IMG/VR virus record: IMGVR_UViG_3300009502_000242
Coordinates: 1 to 20,693 of that record
Length of the DNA stretch: 20,693 nt
Reading direction: 5' to 3' (one strand)
From: a virus
Below the pieces are notes generated by a model. The model ran no database searches. It worked only from the letters and a program-made list of their open reading frames with translations, and was not told where the DNA came from. Position numbers and translations under genes: made by a program. Shown in pieces: positions 7,004 to 12,867 of this stretch (within the stretch, counting starts at the first letter, position 1; each line of letters starts with the position of its first letter).

Positions 7004-8317
7004 ATGTTAGTTTTAGTAATAGATCCAAGCGCACTATGTTTAGACTTTTGTTTACGCAGTATTGCTGCTGGTCATACTGTTAAATGGTACACAAAAGGTT
7101 CAAGATCGGCTCACATCGGTGAGGGACTAGTGGATAAAGTATCCAACTGGCGTCCTTATATGAAAGTGGCCGATCTTATTTTTTCGGCTGATAATCTTGA
7201 GTTTATGGATGAAATCGATGATTTTATTAAAAAAGGTTATCCAGTATTTGGTCCAGGTAAACGTGCTGCTAAATTAGAACTTGACCGTATGTATGGTCAA
7301 AAAGTAATCGAAGAGTTTGGTGGAGAGATCATTCCATCATATCCTTTTAGTACATATGACGCTGCTATCAATTACGTCAAACAAAACGGTGGTCGTTGGG
7401 TATCTAAACCAATTGGTGCAGAAGAAAACAAAGCGTTATCATATGTAGCAAAAGATGAAGCAGATATGATTGGTTTTCTAACAAAACAAAAAGAATCTTC
7501 TAAAAGTTCTTCACAATTTATTCTACAAGAATTCAGAAAAGGCATCGAGATTGCTGTAACAGGTATATTTGGTCCCGCAGGCTGGATGCCTTTTTGGGCA
7601 GAAGGGTTTGAATTCAAGAAACACATGAATAATGATCTTGGTGTTAATACGGGTGAAATGGGTACTGTTATTCGTTACACAAGAGAATCAAAATTGGCTG
7701 ATATATTGATGAAGCCAATGGAAGAAACACTGCACAAGATTGGTTACGTTGGTATGCTAGATATGAATGTAATCGTAGACGAAAAGACAGGTGTACCCTA
7801 TCCAATGGAATGGACTGCACGACCTGGTTATCCAATGTGGAATATTCAACAACCATTACACAAAAATGAATGTCCTGTTGAGTGGATGTTAGATTGTGTT
7901 AAAGGTAAAAATACTTTAGAAATAGAAGAAAAGACTTGTGTTGGTGTTGTAATGGCTAACTCAGACTTTCCTTTTAATAAATTTGATGAACAATCATACT
8001 TAGATTTCCCTGTATTGGCTGATGGTGCTGACTACAAACATCTACATCCATGTGAAATGAAATTGTCTAAAACAATTAAGATGATGGACGGTAAGATGGT
8101 TGAGAATGTACCTGAATGGGGTACAGCAGGTTCATATATCATCGTTTGTACTGGTGTTGGTGATTCTGTATCAGAAGCCAAAGATAAAGCATACAAACAA
8201 GTTGACAAAGTTAAATTCGGTAATGATGAACATCACCGCACAGATATTGGTGATCGTTGTGAGAAAGCACTTGGTAAACTACATAAATTAGGATTTTGTA
8301 AGGGTTGGACATATTGA
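7004..8317 (+). CDS. ATP-grasp ligase resembling PurD (phosphoribosylamine-glycine ligase)
   Basis: 437 residues, close to the length of bacterial PurD. The N-terminal third resembles the PurD pre-ATP-grasp fold but begins VLVIDPSALCLDFCLRSI and lacks the usual GxGGREH loop. The ATP-grasp part is clear: GPGKRAAKLELDRMYGQKVIEEFG, then WVSKPIG, then LQEFRKGIEIAVTGIF, and a metal-site segment PMEWTARPGYP. Canonical PurD joins phosphoribosylamine and glycine in purine synthesis, which would fit a phage that boosts nucleotide supply. Loss of the N-terminal glycine-rich loop leaves the true substrate open. It stands alone after a small-gene run, and its stop codon overlaps the -35 box of the next promoter. 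Confidence 0.75.
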   Translation: MLVLVIDPSALCLDFCLRSIAAGHTVKWYTKGSRSAHIGEGLVDKVSNWRPYMKVADLIFSADNLEFMDEIDDFIKKGYPVFGPGKRAAKLELDRMYGQKVIEEFGGEIIPSYPFSTYDAAINYVKQNGGRWVSKPIGAEENKALSYVAKDEADMIGFLTKQKESSKSSSQFILQEFRKGIEIAVTGIFGPAGWMPFWAEGFEFKKHMNNDLGVNTGEMGTVIRYTRESKLADILMKPMEETLHKIGYVGMLDMNVIVDEKTGVPYPMEWTARPGYPMWNIQQPLHKNECPVEWMLDCVKGKNTLEIEEKTCVGVVMANSDFPFNKFDEQSYLDFPVLADGADYKHLHPCEMKLSKTIKMMDGKMVENVPEWGTAGSYIIVCTGVGDSVSEAKDKAYKQVDKVKFGNDEHHRTDIGDRCEKALGKLHKLGFCKGWTY

Positions 8318-8343
8318 CTTTAAAGTATCATATATGATACAAT
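8314..8343 (+). promoter_or_regulatory. Promoter P1 with perfect 16-bp palindrome over the -10 box
   Basis: TTGACT at 8314-8319 and TACAAT at 8338-8343, spacer 18. A perfect palindrome, GTATCATATATGATAC (8325-8340), fills the spacer and enters the -10 box, the usual place for a repressor operator. The promoter drives the 8389-11622 unit. Confidence 0.65.
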
Positions 8344-8346
8344 AGA

Positions 8347-8375
8347 GTGACTTAATGATTAATATATGATACATT
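8347..8375 (+). promoter_or_regulatory. Promoter P2, near copy of P1
   Basis: GTGACT at 8347-8352 and TACATT at 8370-8375, spacer 17. TGACTT and TATATGATACA each recur 32-33 bases after their P1 copies, so P2 looks like a tandem duplicate of P1 that keeps the right half of the palindrome. The ATG of the downstream gene lies 14 bases further. Confidence 0.5.
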
Positions 8376-8388
8376 ATGAGGTTTTATT

Positions 8389-8988
8389 ATGAATATATTT
8401 TACACAAATCACGATCCTAAAATTTGTGCTATAGAACACATGAATAAACATGTCATTAAACAAATTATTGAATACGCACAACTTCTTTCTACCGCTCACC
8501 GTGTTCTTGATGGCAAAGAAGTGATTCAAAAACGTTGCGTTAATGGTTCTTTCCCTGCTCGGTTTCGTAATGTCAAAGTCTGGGAATTAACAGATTTTCG
8601 TGAAAAAGTTCTTTATTCTGCCACACACATTAATCATCCATCAGCGGTATGGGTTAGACAGTCAATTTACAACTATATGTGGTTGTCTAATTTGCTCGTT
8701 GAATTGTGCAAAGAGTATACATATCGTTATGGTAAAATACATAAAGCAGAACGTGAAGGATTGATACAAATGTTATGGGAGGTTGTTCCAGATAATATTC
8801 CACATACTGAATTTACAGAACCCACACCAGCCATGCCTAAAGACGTTATCATTTCTAATGATTCACTTTCTTCATATCGCAATTACTACAATCTAAATAA
8901 ACAACATCTGGCTAATTGGTCAGGTAAAATTAATTCTCGAAAGATACCTACATGGTATCAAATTAGGAGTGATAATGCCATCGTATGA
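8389..8988 (+). CDS. Conserved phage protein, CxxxHxxKHxxK type (possible DNA-repair or nucleic-acid function)
   Basis: 199 residues. The N-terminus MNIFYTNHDPKICAIEH continues into NKHVIKQIIEYAQLLSTAH (C13, H17, K20, H21, K24). It is followed by HPSAVWVRQSIYNYMWL, YRYGKIHK and a C-terminal SYRNYYNLNKQHLANW. I recognise this order from a widespread phage family that is sometimes labelled a pyrimidine-dimer glycosylase-like protein; I cannot confirm that label from sequence. Invariant-looking His, Lys and Arg suggest an enzyme on nucleic acid. It is the first gene after the duplicated promoter, with a TGAGGTTTTATT ribosome site. Its end overlaps the next gene by 14 bases. Confidence 0.6.
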   Translation: MNIFYTNHDPKICAIEHMNKHVIKQIIEYAQLLSTAHRVLDGKEVIQKRCVNGSFPARFRNVKVWELTDFREKVLYSATHINHPSAVWVRQSIYNYMWLSNLLVELCKEYTYRYGKIHKAEREGLIQMLWEVVPDNIPHTEFTEPTPAMPKDVIISNDSLSSYRNYYNLNKQHLANWSGKINSRKIPTWYQIRSDNAIV

Positions 8989-9253
8989 TATGCGTAATAA
9001 AGAAACGGGTCAAGTTTTAGAATATAGAATGAGTTATACAGTATTGGATAAATTTCTAGAAGATAATCCAAACTTAGAGGTATATCATTCAGCAGGTAAC
9101 ATTCCTGTACTAGGCGATGGTATGCGTATGAGTGTTCCTGGTATCGGACAACCACACGCAGCTTTTGAAACTGGAGTGATTCAACGTATGCGTGAAAGCA
9201 TACCCGGCAATACAATGAAAGGGCATAAAACCAAGCAACCCAGAGAATGGTGA
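8975..9253 (+). CDS. Small phage protein (FmdB/UvsY.-2-like N-terminus without cysteines)
   Basis: 92 residues from the ATG at 8975, chosen for the TTAGGAGTGATA ribosome site just upstream. MPSYDMRNKETGQVLEYRMSY, then LDKFLEDNPNLE, looks like the small proteins of T4-like phages related to FmdB-type zinc ribbons, but here the cysteines are missing. The rest (PVLGDGMRMSVPGIGQPH) is loop-rich. In T4-like genomes such proteins lie near recombination genes; here it precedes PhoH. Function unknown. Confidence 0.55.
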   Translation: MPSYDMRNKETGQVLEYRMSYTVLDKFLEDNPNLEVYHSAGNIPVLGDGMRMSVPGIGQPHAAFETGVIQRMRESIPGNTMKGHKTKQPREW

Positions 9254-9300
9254 TGAACAAACTACCATATCTTTTGATAAATAGAGTTGATAGAGAGAAA

Positions 9301-9432
9301 ATGTCAAAAGATTCCAAACTCGAAAAAGGCGGTATTAATGGTTACTCGATCAAAAAAGTTTCACGATCACCCGGATCAGTCCTATCAAAAAACACAAAGA
9401 GTTCAAAAACAAATAAAAACGCAAGAGTCTGA
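9301..9432 (+). CDS. Possible small basic ORF overlapping the start of phoH
   Basis: 43 residues from ATG 9301 (MSKDSKLEKGGINGYSIKK ...), with GATAGAGAGAAA as ribosome site. In-frame starts at 9247 and 9253 are also possible. It overlaps the PhoH N-terminal codons by about 95 bases in another frame. The beginning resembles the KLxKAGVSGYNKPKRTP pattern of a small phage protein family (DUF6321, from memory). The matching continuation (HDHPDQS) lies in the PhoH frame, so this may be a frameshifted or fused relic. Low certainty. Confidence 0.3.
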   Translation: MSKDSKLEKGGINGYSIKKVSRSPGSVLSKNTKSSKTNKNARV

Positions 9433-10168
9433 ATCATCAATAGACTTAGAAAAACCACAAACAGAGAAACACACTTCTCAGAATATGGGAAATTCTCTCA
9501 AGATTAAATTGGATCATTTGAAGACATTCGAACCGCTCACAGAAAATCAAAAAATCTTCTTTGATGCGTATGATAAAGGTTCCTACGCATTCATGCTTTA
9601 CGGTTCTGCTGGAACTGGTAAAAGTTTTATAGCACTTTACAAAGCACTGGAAGAAGTTTTGGATAAAGGCAACCCATTTAAAAAACTTGTAATCATCAGA
9701 AGTTCCGTACCATCTAGAGATTCTGGATTTTTGCCAGGGTCCTTAGAAGAAAAAAATGCTATTTACGAAGAACCATATAAGCAGATTTGCGCCGATCTTT
9801 TTGGTCGATCTGATGCATACGATAGACTGAAAGAGCAAGGTTATATTGAATTTCTCTCTACGAGTTATCTACGAGGAACCACATTTAACGATTCAATTAT
9901 TTTCTTTGATGAATTTCAATCTGCAACATGGCACGAAGATAGAACTATTTTATCTAGAACAGGAACTAGATCAAAACTAATTTTGTCTGGTGACTTTTCA
10001 CAAAATGATTTAATTAAATCAAAAAACGATCAGTCTGGTTTTCATGATCTATTTGCAGTAGCAACAGAAATGGATGAATTTGACATGATTCAATTTACAA
10101 CAAATGACATCGTGAGATCGTCATTTACAAAAAACTTTATTATAGCATGTGAAAAATTAGGACTATGA
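9338..10168 (+). CDS. phoH: PhoH-like ATPase
   Basis: 276 residues from ATG 9338 (AAAGGCGGTATTA upstream). An in-frame start at 9287 adds 17 residues without a good ribosome site. The first ~60 residues are basic and low-complexity. The core has Walker A GSAGTGKS (residues 89-96) preceded by LTENQKIFFDAY, and Walker B SIIFFDEFQSAT. These are the marks of PhoH, an ATPase found in many T4-like and marine phages, whose role in infection is unsettled (RNA helicase-like or phosphate-related). The stop is coupled by ATGA to the nuclease gene at 10165. Confidence 0.85.
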   Translation: MVTRSKKFHDHPDQSYQKTQRVQKQIKTQESESSIDLEKPQTEKHTSQNMGNSLKIKLDHLKTFEPLTENQKIFFDAYDKGSYAFMLYGSAGTGKSFIALYKALEEVLDKGNPFKKLVIIRSSVPSRDSGFLPGSLEEKNAIYEEPYKQICADLFGRSDAYDRLKEQGYIEFLSTSYLRGTTFNDSIIFFDEFQSATWHEDRTILSRTGTRSKLILSGDFSQNDLIKSKNDQSGFHDLFAVATEMDEFDMIQFTTNDIVRSSFTKNFIIACEKLGL

Positions 10169-10830
10169 AAACTTTTAATTACTGTACACCCAAAAATATT
10201 GCAGATATACAATCAACAACATTTCCCGATGGTAAACGTTTTTACGTATTAGAAGATGGAACAAAATTACCCTCAGTCACCACGGTGTTGGGTGCTCAGA
10301 AGAAACAATCCATTATGGAATGGCGCAGACGAGTGGGTGAAGTAGAAGCTGATAAGATATCAAGAAAAGCATCTAGTCGTGGAACTAATGTTCATACAAT
10401 TTGTGAAAAATATTTGAATAATGAATTGCATTATATGAATGGTATTATGCCTGATGCCGTTGAGTTCTTCCTTAGTATAAAACCATATTTGAACAATATA
10501 AATAATATTCACTATCAAGAAAAGGCATTATGGTCTAAACAATTAGGTGTAGCTGGTCGAGTTGATTGTATAGCAGAATATGAAGGTGTACTATCTGTTA
10601 TAGACTTTAAGACTTCCAGTAGACCAAAGAATCGTGAAGATATTCTAGATTATTTTTGGCAATGTTGTGCTTATTCACTTTGTTATGAAGAAATGATAGG
10701 AACTCCAATTGATGATTTAGTTATTATTATGGCTGTAGCAGATTCACCACCACTTATTTTCAAAGAAAGGGTGTCAGATCATATTGTTGGTTTGGTTGAA
10801 GCAATTAATTTTTACAGGAAACAAAAATGA
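10165..10830 (+). CDS. PD-(D/E)XK superfamily nuclease
   Basis: 221 residues. Early PSVTTVLG (about residues 36-43) and RGTNVHTICEKYL (H77, E81) precede the catalytic core GRVDCIAEY (D134) and VIDFKTSSRPK (D147, K149), followed by a helix YFWQCCAYSLCYEE. This is the RecB/Cas4-like exonuclease layout and is common in T4-like phages, where it is taken to act in DNA recombination or host DNA breakdown. ATGA overlaps with both neighbours show a tight three-gene operon phoH - nuclease - secreted nuclease. Confidence 0.8.
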   Translation: MKTFNYCTPKNIADIQSTTFPDGKRFYVLEDGTKLPSVTTVLGAQKKQSIMEWRRRVGEVEADKISRKASSRGTNVHTICEKYLNNELHYMNGIMPDAVEFFLSIKPYLNNINNIHYQEKALWSKQLGVAGRVDCIAEYEGVLSVIDFKTSSRPKNREDILDYFWQCCAYSLCYEEMIGTPIDDLVIIMAVADSPPLIFKERVSDHIVGLVEAINFYRKQK

Positions 10831-11468
10831 AAAAACTATTATTAGCGTTACTATTTGTATGTAATTCAGTATTGGCTTCAGGCTGTGTTGATTTATATCC
10901 AGAATCTAAACCAATTGAAGTTAAGAATACAGTAGAACTTTGTAATTCTTTTTATGTGTCTTTATTTGATAAAGAGCATAATAGAGTTATTCTTGTTGCA
11001 GAACATTTAAAACACGTCGGTATTGGTTCAGTTAAAAGAACTAATGATTTTCACCCAGATGACAGAATCGGTAAACACCCAAACACTACGGATTATTCAA
11101 ATACTGGCTATGATCGTGGCCACATGGCTCCTGCAGCAGATGCATCAAATGACAAAGAGATGCATGAAACATTCTTAATGTCTAATATGTCCCCGCAGCG
11201 GCCAATGCTCAATCGAGTTAGTTGGAAGGTTCTTGAGGAGAGTGTGAGATCATCATTTAACAAAACTAAATCTGACATGTACATTATCACGATTGCGGTG
11301 TATGATAGTGATGAAAAAATGGGTAGTATTCCAGTTCCAACTGCTTACTGGAAGATCGTCATTGTAGACTCTGTAACGCATTATTATTACGCAGTCAATA
11401 AAGACTATGCTGTAGTAGAAGAACGCTCTCCTATCGACATACAGAGCATCTTACCACTTGACAAATGA
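10827..11468 (+). CDS. Secreted DNA/RNA non-specific endonuclease (DRGH family)
   Basis: 213 residues. An N-terminal signal peptide (MKKLLLALLFVCNSVLA, then SGC) directs it to the periplasm or outside; the SGC could also make a weak lipobox. The catalytic block is YDRGHMAPAAD (H99) with N129 and E137 in MLNRVSWKVLEE. The N-to-E spacing of eight equals that of Serratia nuclease. The family cuts DNA and RNA with a metal ion. Export by signal peptide is unusual for a phage DNA-degrading enzyme and suggests attack on DNA in the periplasm or released by lysis. It is coupled to the preceding nuclease by ATGA. Confidence 0.85.
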   Translation: MKKLLLALLFVCNSVLASGCVDLYPESKPIEVKNTVELCNSFYVSLFDKEHNRVILVAEHLKHVGIGSVKRTNDFHPDDRIGKHPNTTDYSNTGYDRGHMAPAADASNDKEMHETFLMSNMSPQRPMLNRVSWKVLEESVRSSFNKTKSDMYIITIAVYDSDEKMGSIPVPTAYWKIVIVDSVTHYYYAVNKDYAVVEERSPIDIQSILPLDK

Positions 11469-11487
11469 TATATAAAGAGAGTATAAT

Positions 11488-11622
11488 ATGAAAATGAGAA
11501 AACTTATGAAGAAACTATATAAAGCGTGTGTTGAACATAACGCTGAAAGAGAAAAGAGATTTTGGTTAAAGGTATTGAAAAAATCTTTGAAGGGTAATAA
11601 AAAAACTAATGCAGTACAATAG
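11488..11622 (+). CDS. Small basic protein
   Basis: 44 residues (MKMRKLMKKLYKACVEHNAE ...), about one third lysine and arginine, with an AAAGAGAG ribosome site before the ATG. It may bind nucleic acid. Its last codons contain TACAAT (11615-11620), which could serve as the -10 box for the RNA locus that starts directly after it. No family recognised. Confidence 0.5.
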   Translation: MKMRKLMKKLYKACVEHNAEREKRFWLKVLKKSLKGNKKTNAVQ

Positions 11623-11633
11623 AATTCGTTGAA

Positions 11634-11684
11634 GGTATAGTAGTGACGGACAGGACGGGAGGTGACTGCTCCCCAGGTCCACCA
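11634..11684 (+). ncRNA. tmRNA acceptor piece (3' half, encoded first)
   Basis: A T-arm with exact tRNA geometry: stem GGGAG (11657-11661) with CTCCC (11669-11673), seven-base loop GTGACTG, joined without a gap to the acceptor strand CAGGTCC (11674-11680) and ACCA (11681-11684). The upstream part supplies the P2 strand GGTAT (11634-11638). The T-loop lacks the usual TTCRA consensus, which is odd and should be noted. Confidence 0.82.
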
Positions 11685-11756
11685 TAAAGTATATTGACCC
11701 GATAAGACACTCTAAAGTCTGAACTGGGAAAACTGCATATTAATATACTTTATAAT
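11685..11756 (+). other. tmRNA intervening loop removed during maturation
   Basis: Its ends are complementary: TAAAGTATATT (11685-11695) pairs perfectly with AATATACTTTA (11742-11752), stacking next to the acceptor stem so that the precursor is one long hairpin. Inside, CCC (11698-11700) with GGG and AGAC (11705-11708) with GTCT (11717-11720) make a smaller stem. Removal by tRNA-type processing would expose the CCA end and the 5' G. Permuted tmRNA precursors in bacteria have such a spacer. Confidence 0.75.
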
Positions 11757-11940
11757 GGGCCTGAATAATGTCGTATCGACTGACGGAACAATGATACCGG
11801 AGAATCGTGAAGCACTCACGTAAAATAGCGCAAAAAAACGTAAATGCAAACGATAACGCATTTTCTGTAGATAATCGCCTAGCGGCTTAATCTCAGTGGG
11901 GTTTCACCAACTGTCCTTATAATTCAATCAGTTGGTATTT
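11757..11940 (+). ncRNA. tmRNA coding piece (5' half, encoded second)
   Basis: It starts with acceptor strand GGGCCTG, then the D-loop-like region. A stem CGTGA/TCACG (11806-11810 with 11816-11820) stands in the place of pseudoknot PK1. The single-stranded run CGTAAAATAGCGCAAA resembles the segment before the resume codon in enterobacterial tmRNA. The tag is at 11846-11890. Part of it folds as GCC-TAGC-GGC, as expected for helix P5. Near the end ACCAACTG (11906-11913) pairs with CAGTTGGT (11929-11936), which could be a further hairpin or the 3' border. Confidence 0.8.
11846..11890 (+). other. tmRNA proteolysis-tag reading frame (ANDNAFSVDNRLAA)
   Basis: Fourteen codons plus TAA, translating to ANDNAFSVDNRLAA. 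It begins AND like proteobacterial tags and ends LAA, the ClpXP recognition end. It is four residues longer than the ten-residue tag of E. coli. The base four before the resume codon GCA is A, as in E. coli. Confidence 0.85.
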
Positions 11941-11982
11941 CAGAAACGAAGTAATTCGTTAAGGTTTTGATAATTTTCCTTA

Positions 11983-12020
11983 AATAAATTATCACTTTAT
12001 TAACTATAGGAGTTTTATAC
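11983..12020 (+). other. AT-rich leader of the outer-membrane protein gene
   Basis: Between the tmRNA and the ATG at 12021 are two small inverted repeats, ACGAA/TTCGT (about 11946-11959) and TTAAGG/CCTTAA (about 11959-11983), without a T-run. Then comes a TATAGGAGTTTTATAC ribosome site. No convincing promoter is visible; the barrel gene may be read from the tmRNA transcript. Confidence 0.35.
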
Positions 12021-12467
12021 ATGAAGAAAGTACTTTTGATTGCAACACTATTGGCAGCATTTAATGCATCTGCTGTTGAACTTGGTGTTAATGGCGGTGG
12101 AATTTCCGGTAGCACATCTGGCGGTCTTGCTGGTGTAACTGTCGGTGAGAAATTCGGTAAGTTTGGTGTTGAAGGTGGTTATGGCCAAGCATGGTTGAAT
12201 GGATCAACTCAAAATCGTTGGACTCTTGTTGGTTCATATGATGTATACACTACAGAAAAATTTGTAGTTGCAGGTAAAGTTGGTTACGCATATTTGAATA
12301 ACCAAAGTGCAACAAGCGGATCAGCAGCAACCGTTGGTCTTGGAGTTACTGTACCATTCAATGAGAATTGGGCAGGCACTGTAGACTACGCTTATCAAAT
12401 GGTTGCATCTGGTGTTACTCAATTTAACGGCAACGTTATTACTGCTGGTATCAAATATAAGTTTTAA
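12021..12467 (+). CDS. Phage-encoded outer-membrane beta-barrel protein
   Basis: 148 residues. A clear signal peptide, MKKVLLIATLLAAFNASA, is cleaved before V19. The mature part is glycine-rich alternating strands (GVTVGEKFGKFGVEGGYGQ, then WTLVGSYDVYTTEKFVVAG, then AAVGLGV-like segments) and ends GIKYKF. The terminal phenylalanine is the BAM recognition signal. About eight strands fit an OmpX/OmpA-like small barrel. Phage-encoded surface proteins can change host adsorption or block superinfection; that role is inference. A strong AGGAG ribosome site precedes it, and it lies directly after the tmRNA. Confidence 0.8.
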   Translation: MKKVLLIATLLAAFNASAVELGVNGGGISGSTSGGLAGVTVGEKFGKFGVEGGYGQAWLNGSTQNRWTLVGSYDVYTTEKFVVAGKVGYAYLNNQSATSGSAATVGLGVTVPFNENWAGTVDYAYQMVASGVTQFNGNVITAGIKYKF

Positions 12468-12479
12468 TATGGTTTTTCA

Positions 12480-12498
12480 GTCGGGTGAAAATCCCGAC
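12480..12498 (+). promoter_or_regulatory. Short hairpin before the gp33-like gene
   Basis: GTCGGG (12480-12485) pairs with CCCGAC (12493-12498) around a seven-base loop, in the 53-base gap between the barrel gene and the gp33-like gene. No T-run follows on either strand, so it is not a standard terminator; it may be an RNA-stability or processing stem. Confidence 0.45.
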
Positions 12499-12520
12499 GA
12501 TTAACAACACAGGATATACA

Positions 12521-12742
12521 ATGCCAACTCGTGATGAAATAACCCAATTCAGTTTGATGGTTGAACAGATGGCCATCGATGAGCGATGCGATTATTTGGA
12601 TGCAATTTTATTGCACTGCAAAAAAACTTCTTTGGAAGTTGAAGTTGCTTCCACATTAATTTCATCTTCACTAAAATCAAAAATTAGAGAACAGGCTGAA
12701 AAAAATAATCAACTCAAAAAAGTTTCTAGGCTCCCAATTTAA
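12521..12742 (+). CDS. 33: gp33-like late transcription co-activator
   Basis: 73 residues from ATG 12521 (ACAGGATATACA upstream); an in-frame ATG at 12485 overlaps the hairpin and is less likely. The sequence lines up by eye with the C-terminal part of T4 gp33: VEQMAIDERCDYLDAILLHC corresponds to IEKMVEEFGMSYLEATTAFL, and the LKSKIREQAEKNNQL helix to IIEKIQSEAIDENLL. T4 gp33 links RNA polymerase to the sliding clamp for late transcription. The order 33 - 59 - 32 is the same as the neighbourhood of these genes in T4, which strengthens the call. It is short compared with T4 gp33 (112 residues). Confidence 0.65.
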   Translation: MPTRDEITQFSLMVEQMAIDERCDYLDAILLHCKKTSLEVEVASTLISSSLKSKIREQAEKNNQLKKVSRLPI

Positions 12743-12762
12743 GACCTTTATTGTTTATCTTA

Positions 12763-12791
12763 TTAACTATTTTATAGATTGTATATATAAT
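12763..12791 (+). promoter_or_regulatory. Sigma70-type promoter of the gp59-like gene
   Basis: TTAACT (12763-12768) and TATAAT (12786-12791) with a 17-base spacer, in the gap between the gp33-like and gp59-like genes. Confidence 0.55.
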
Positions 12792-12819
12792 CATGCTGAT
12801 ATTCCTTTACAATATTAGA

Positions 12820-12849
12820 GTGTATGCGGTCTGAACACCGACGATACAC
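12820..12849 (+). promoter_or_regulatory. Structured 5' leader of the gp59-like gene
   Basis: GTGTAT (12820-12825) pairs with ATACAC (12844-12849), and inside it CGGT (12827-12830) pairs with ACCG (12837-12840). The fold starts about 20 bases after the -10 box and ends 18 bases before the ATG, so it would be in the mRNA leader. No clear Shine-Dalgarno is visible for the ATG at 12868, so the structure may matter for translation. Confidence 0.45.
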
Positions 12850-12867
12850 ACTTATCTATAACATATT

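Larger units (their letters stand above)
11623..11940 (+). ncRNA. ssrA: Circularly permuted (two-piece) tmRNA gene
   Basis: The order is permuted relative to standard ssrA. The 3' half with T-arm and CCA comes first (to 11684), then a 72-base spacer, then the 5' half with the tag reading frame. The acceptor stem forms between GGGCCTG (11757-11763) and CAGGTCC (11674-11680), seven pairs, with the third being G-U, the alanine identity element. The discriminator and tail are A-CCA. A D-loop-like GTATCGAC (11773-11780) follows the 5' strand. The tag frame starts GCA AAC GAT and ends CTA GCG GCT TAA. A helix P2 is suggested by ATACC (11794-11798) with GGTAT (11634-11638). The role is rescue of stalled ribosomes with SmpB, tagging products for proteolysis. 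Outer ends are approximate. No smpB lies in the window. Confidence 0.88.

Noticed and set aside
11587-11620. TTGAAG / TACAAT as a full promoter for the tmRNA
   Set aside because: The spacer is 22 bases; only the -10-like box is plausible.
11924-12115. Leftward 63-codon frame over the barrel gene start
   Set aside because: It is a shadow of the signal-peptide region and has no ribosome site.
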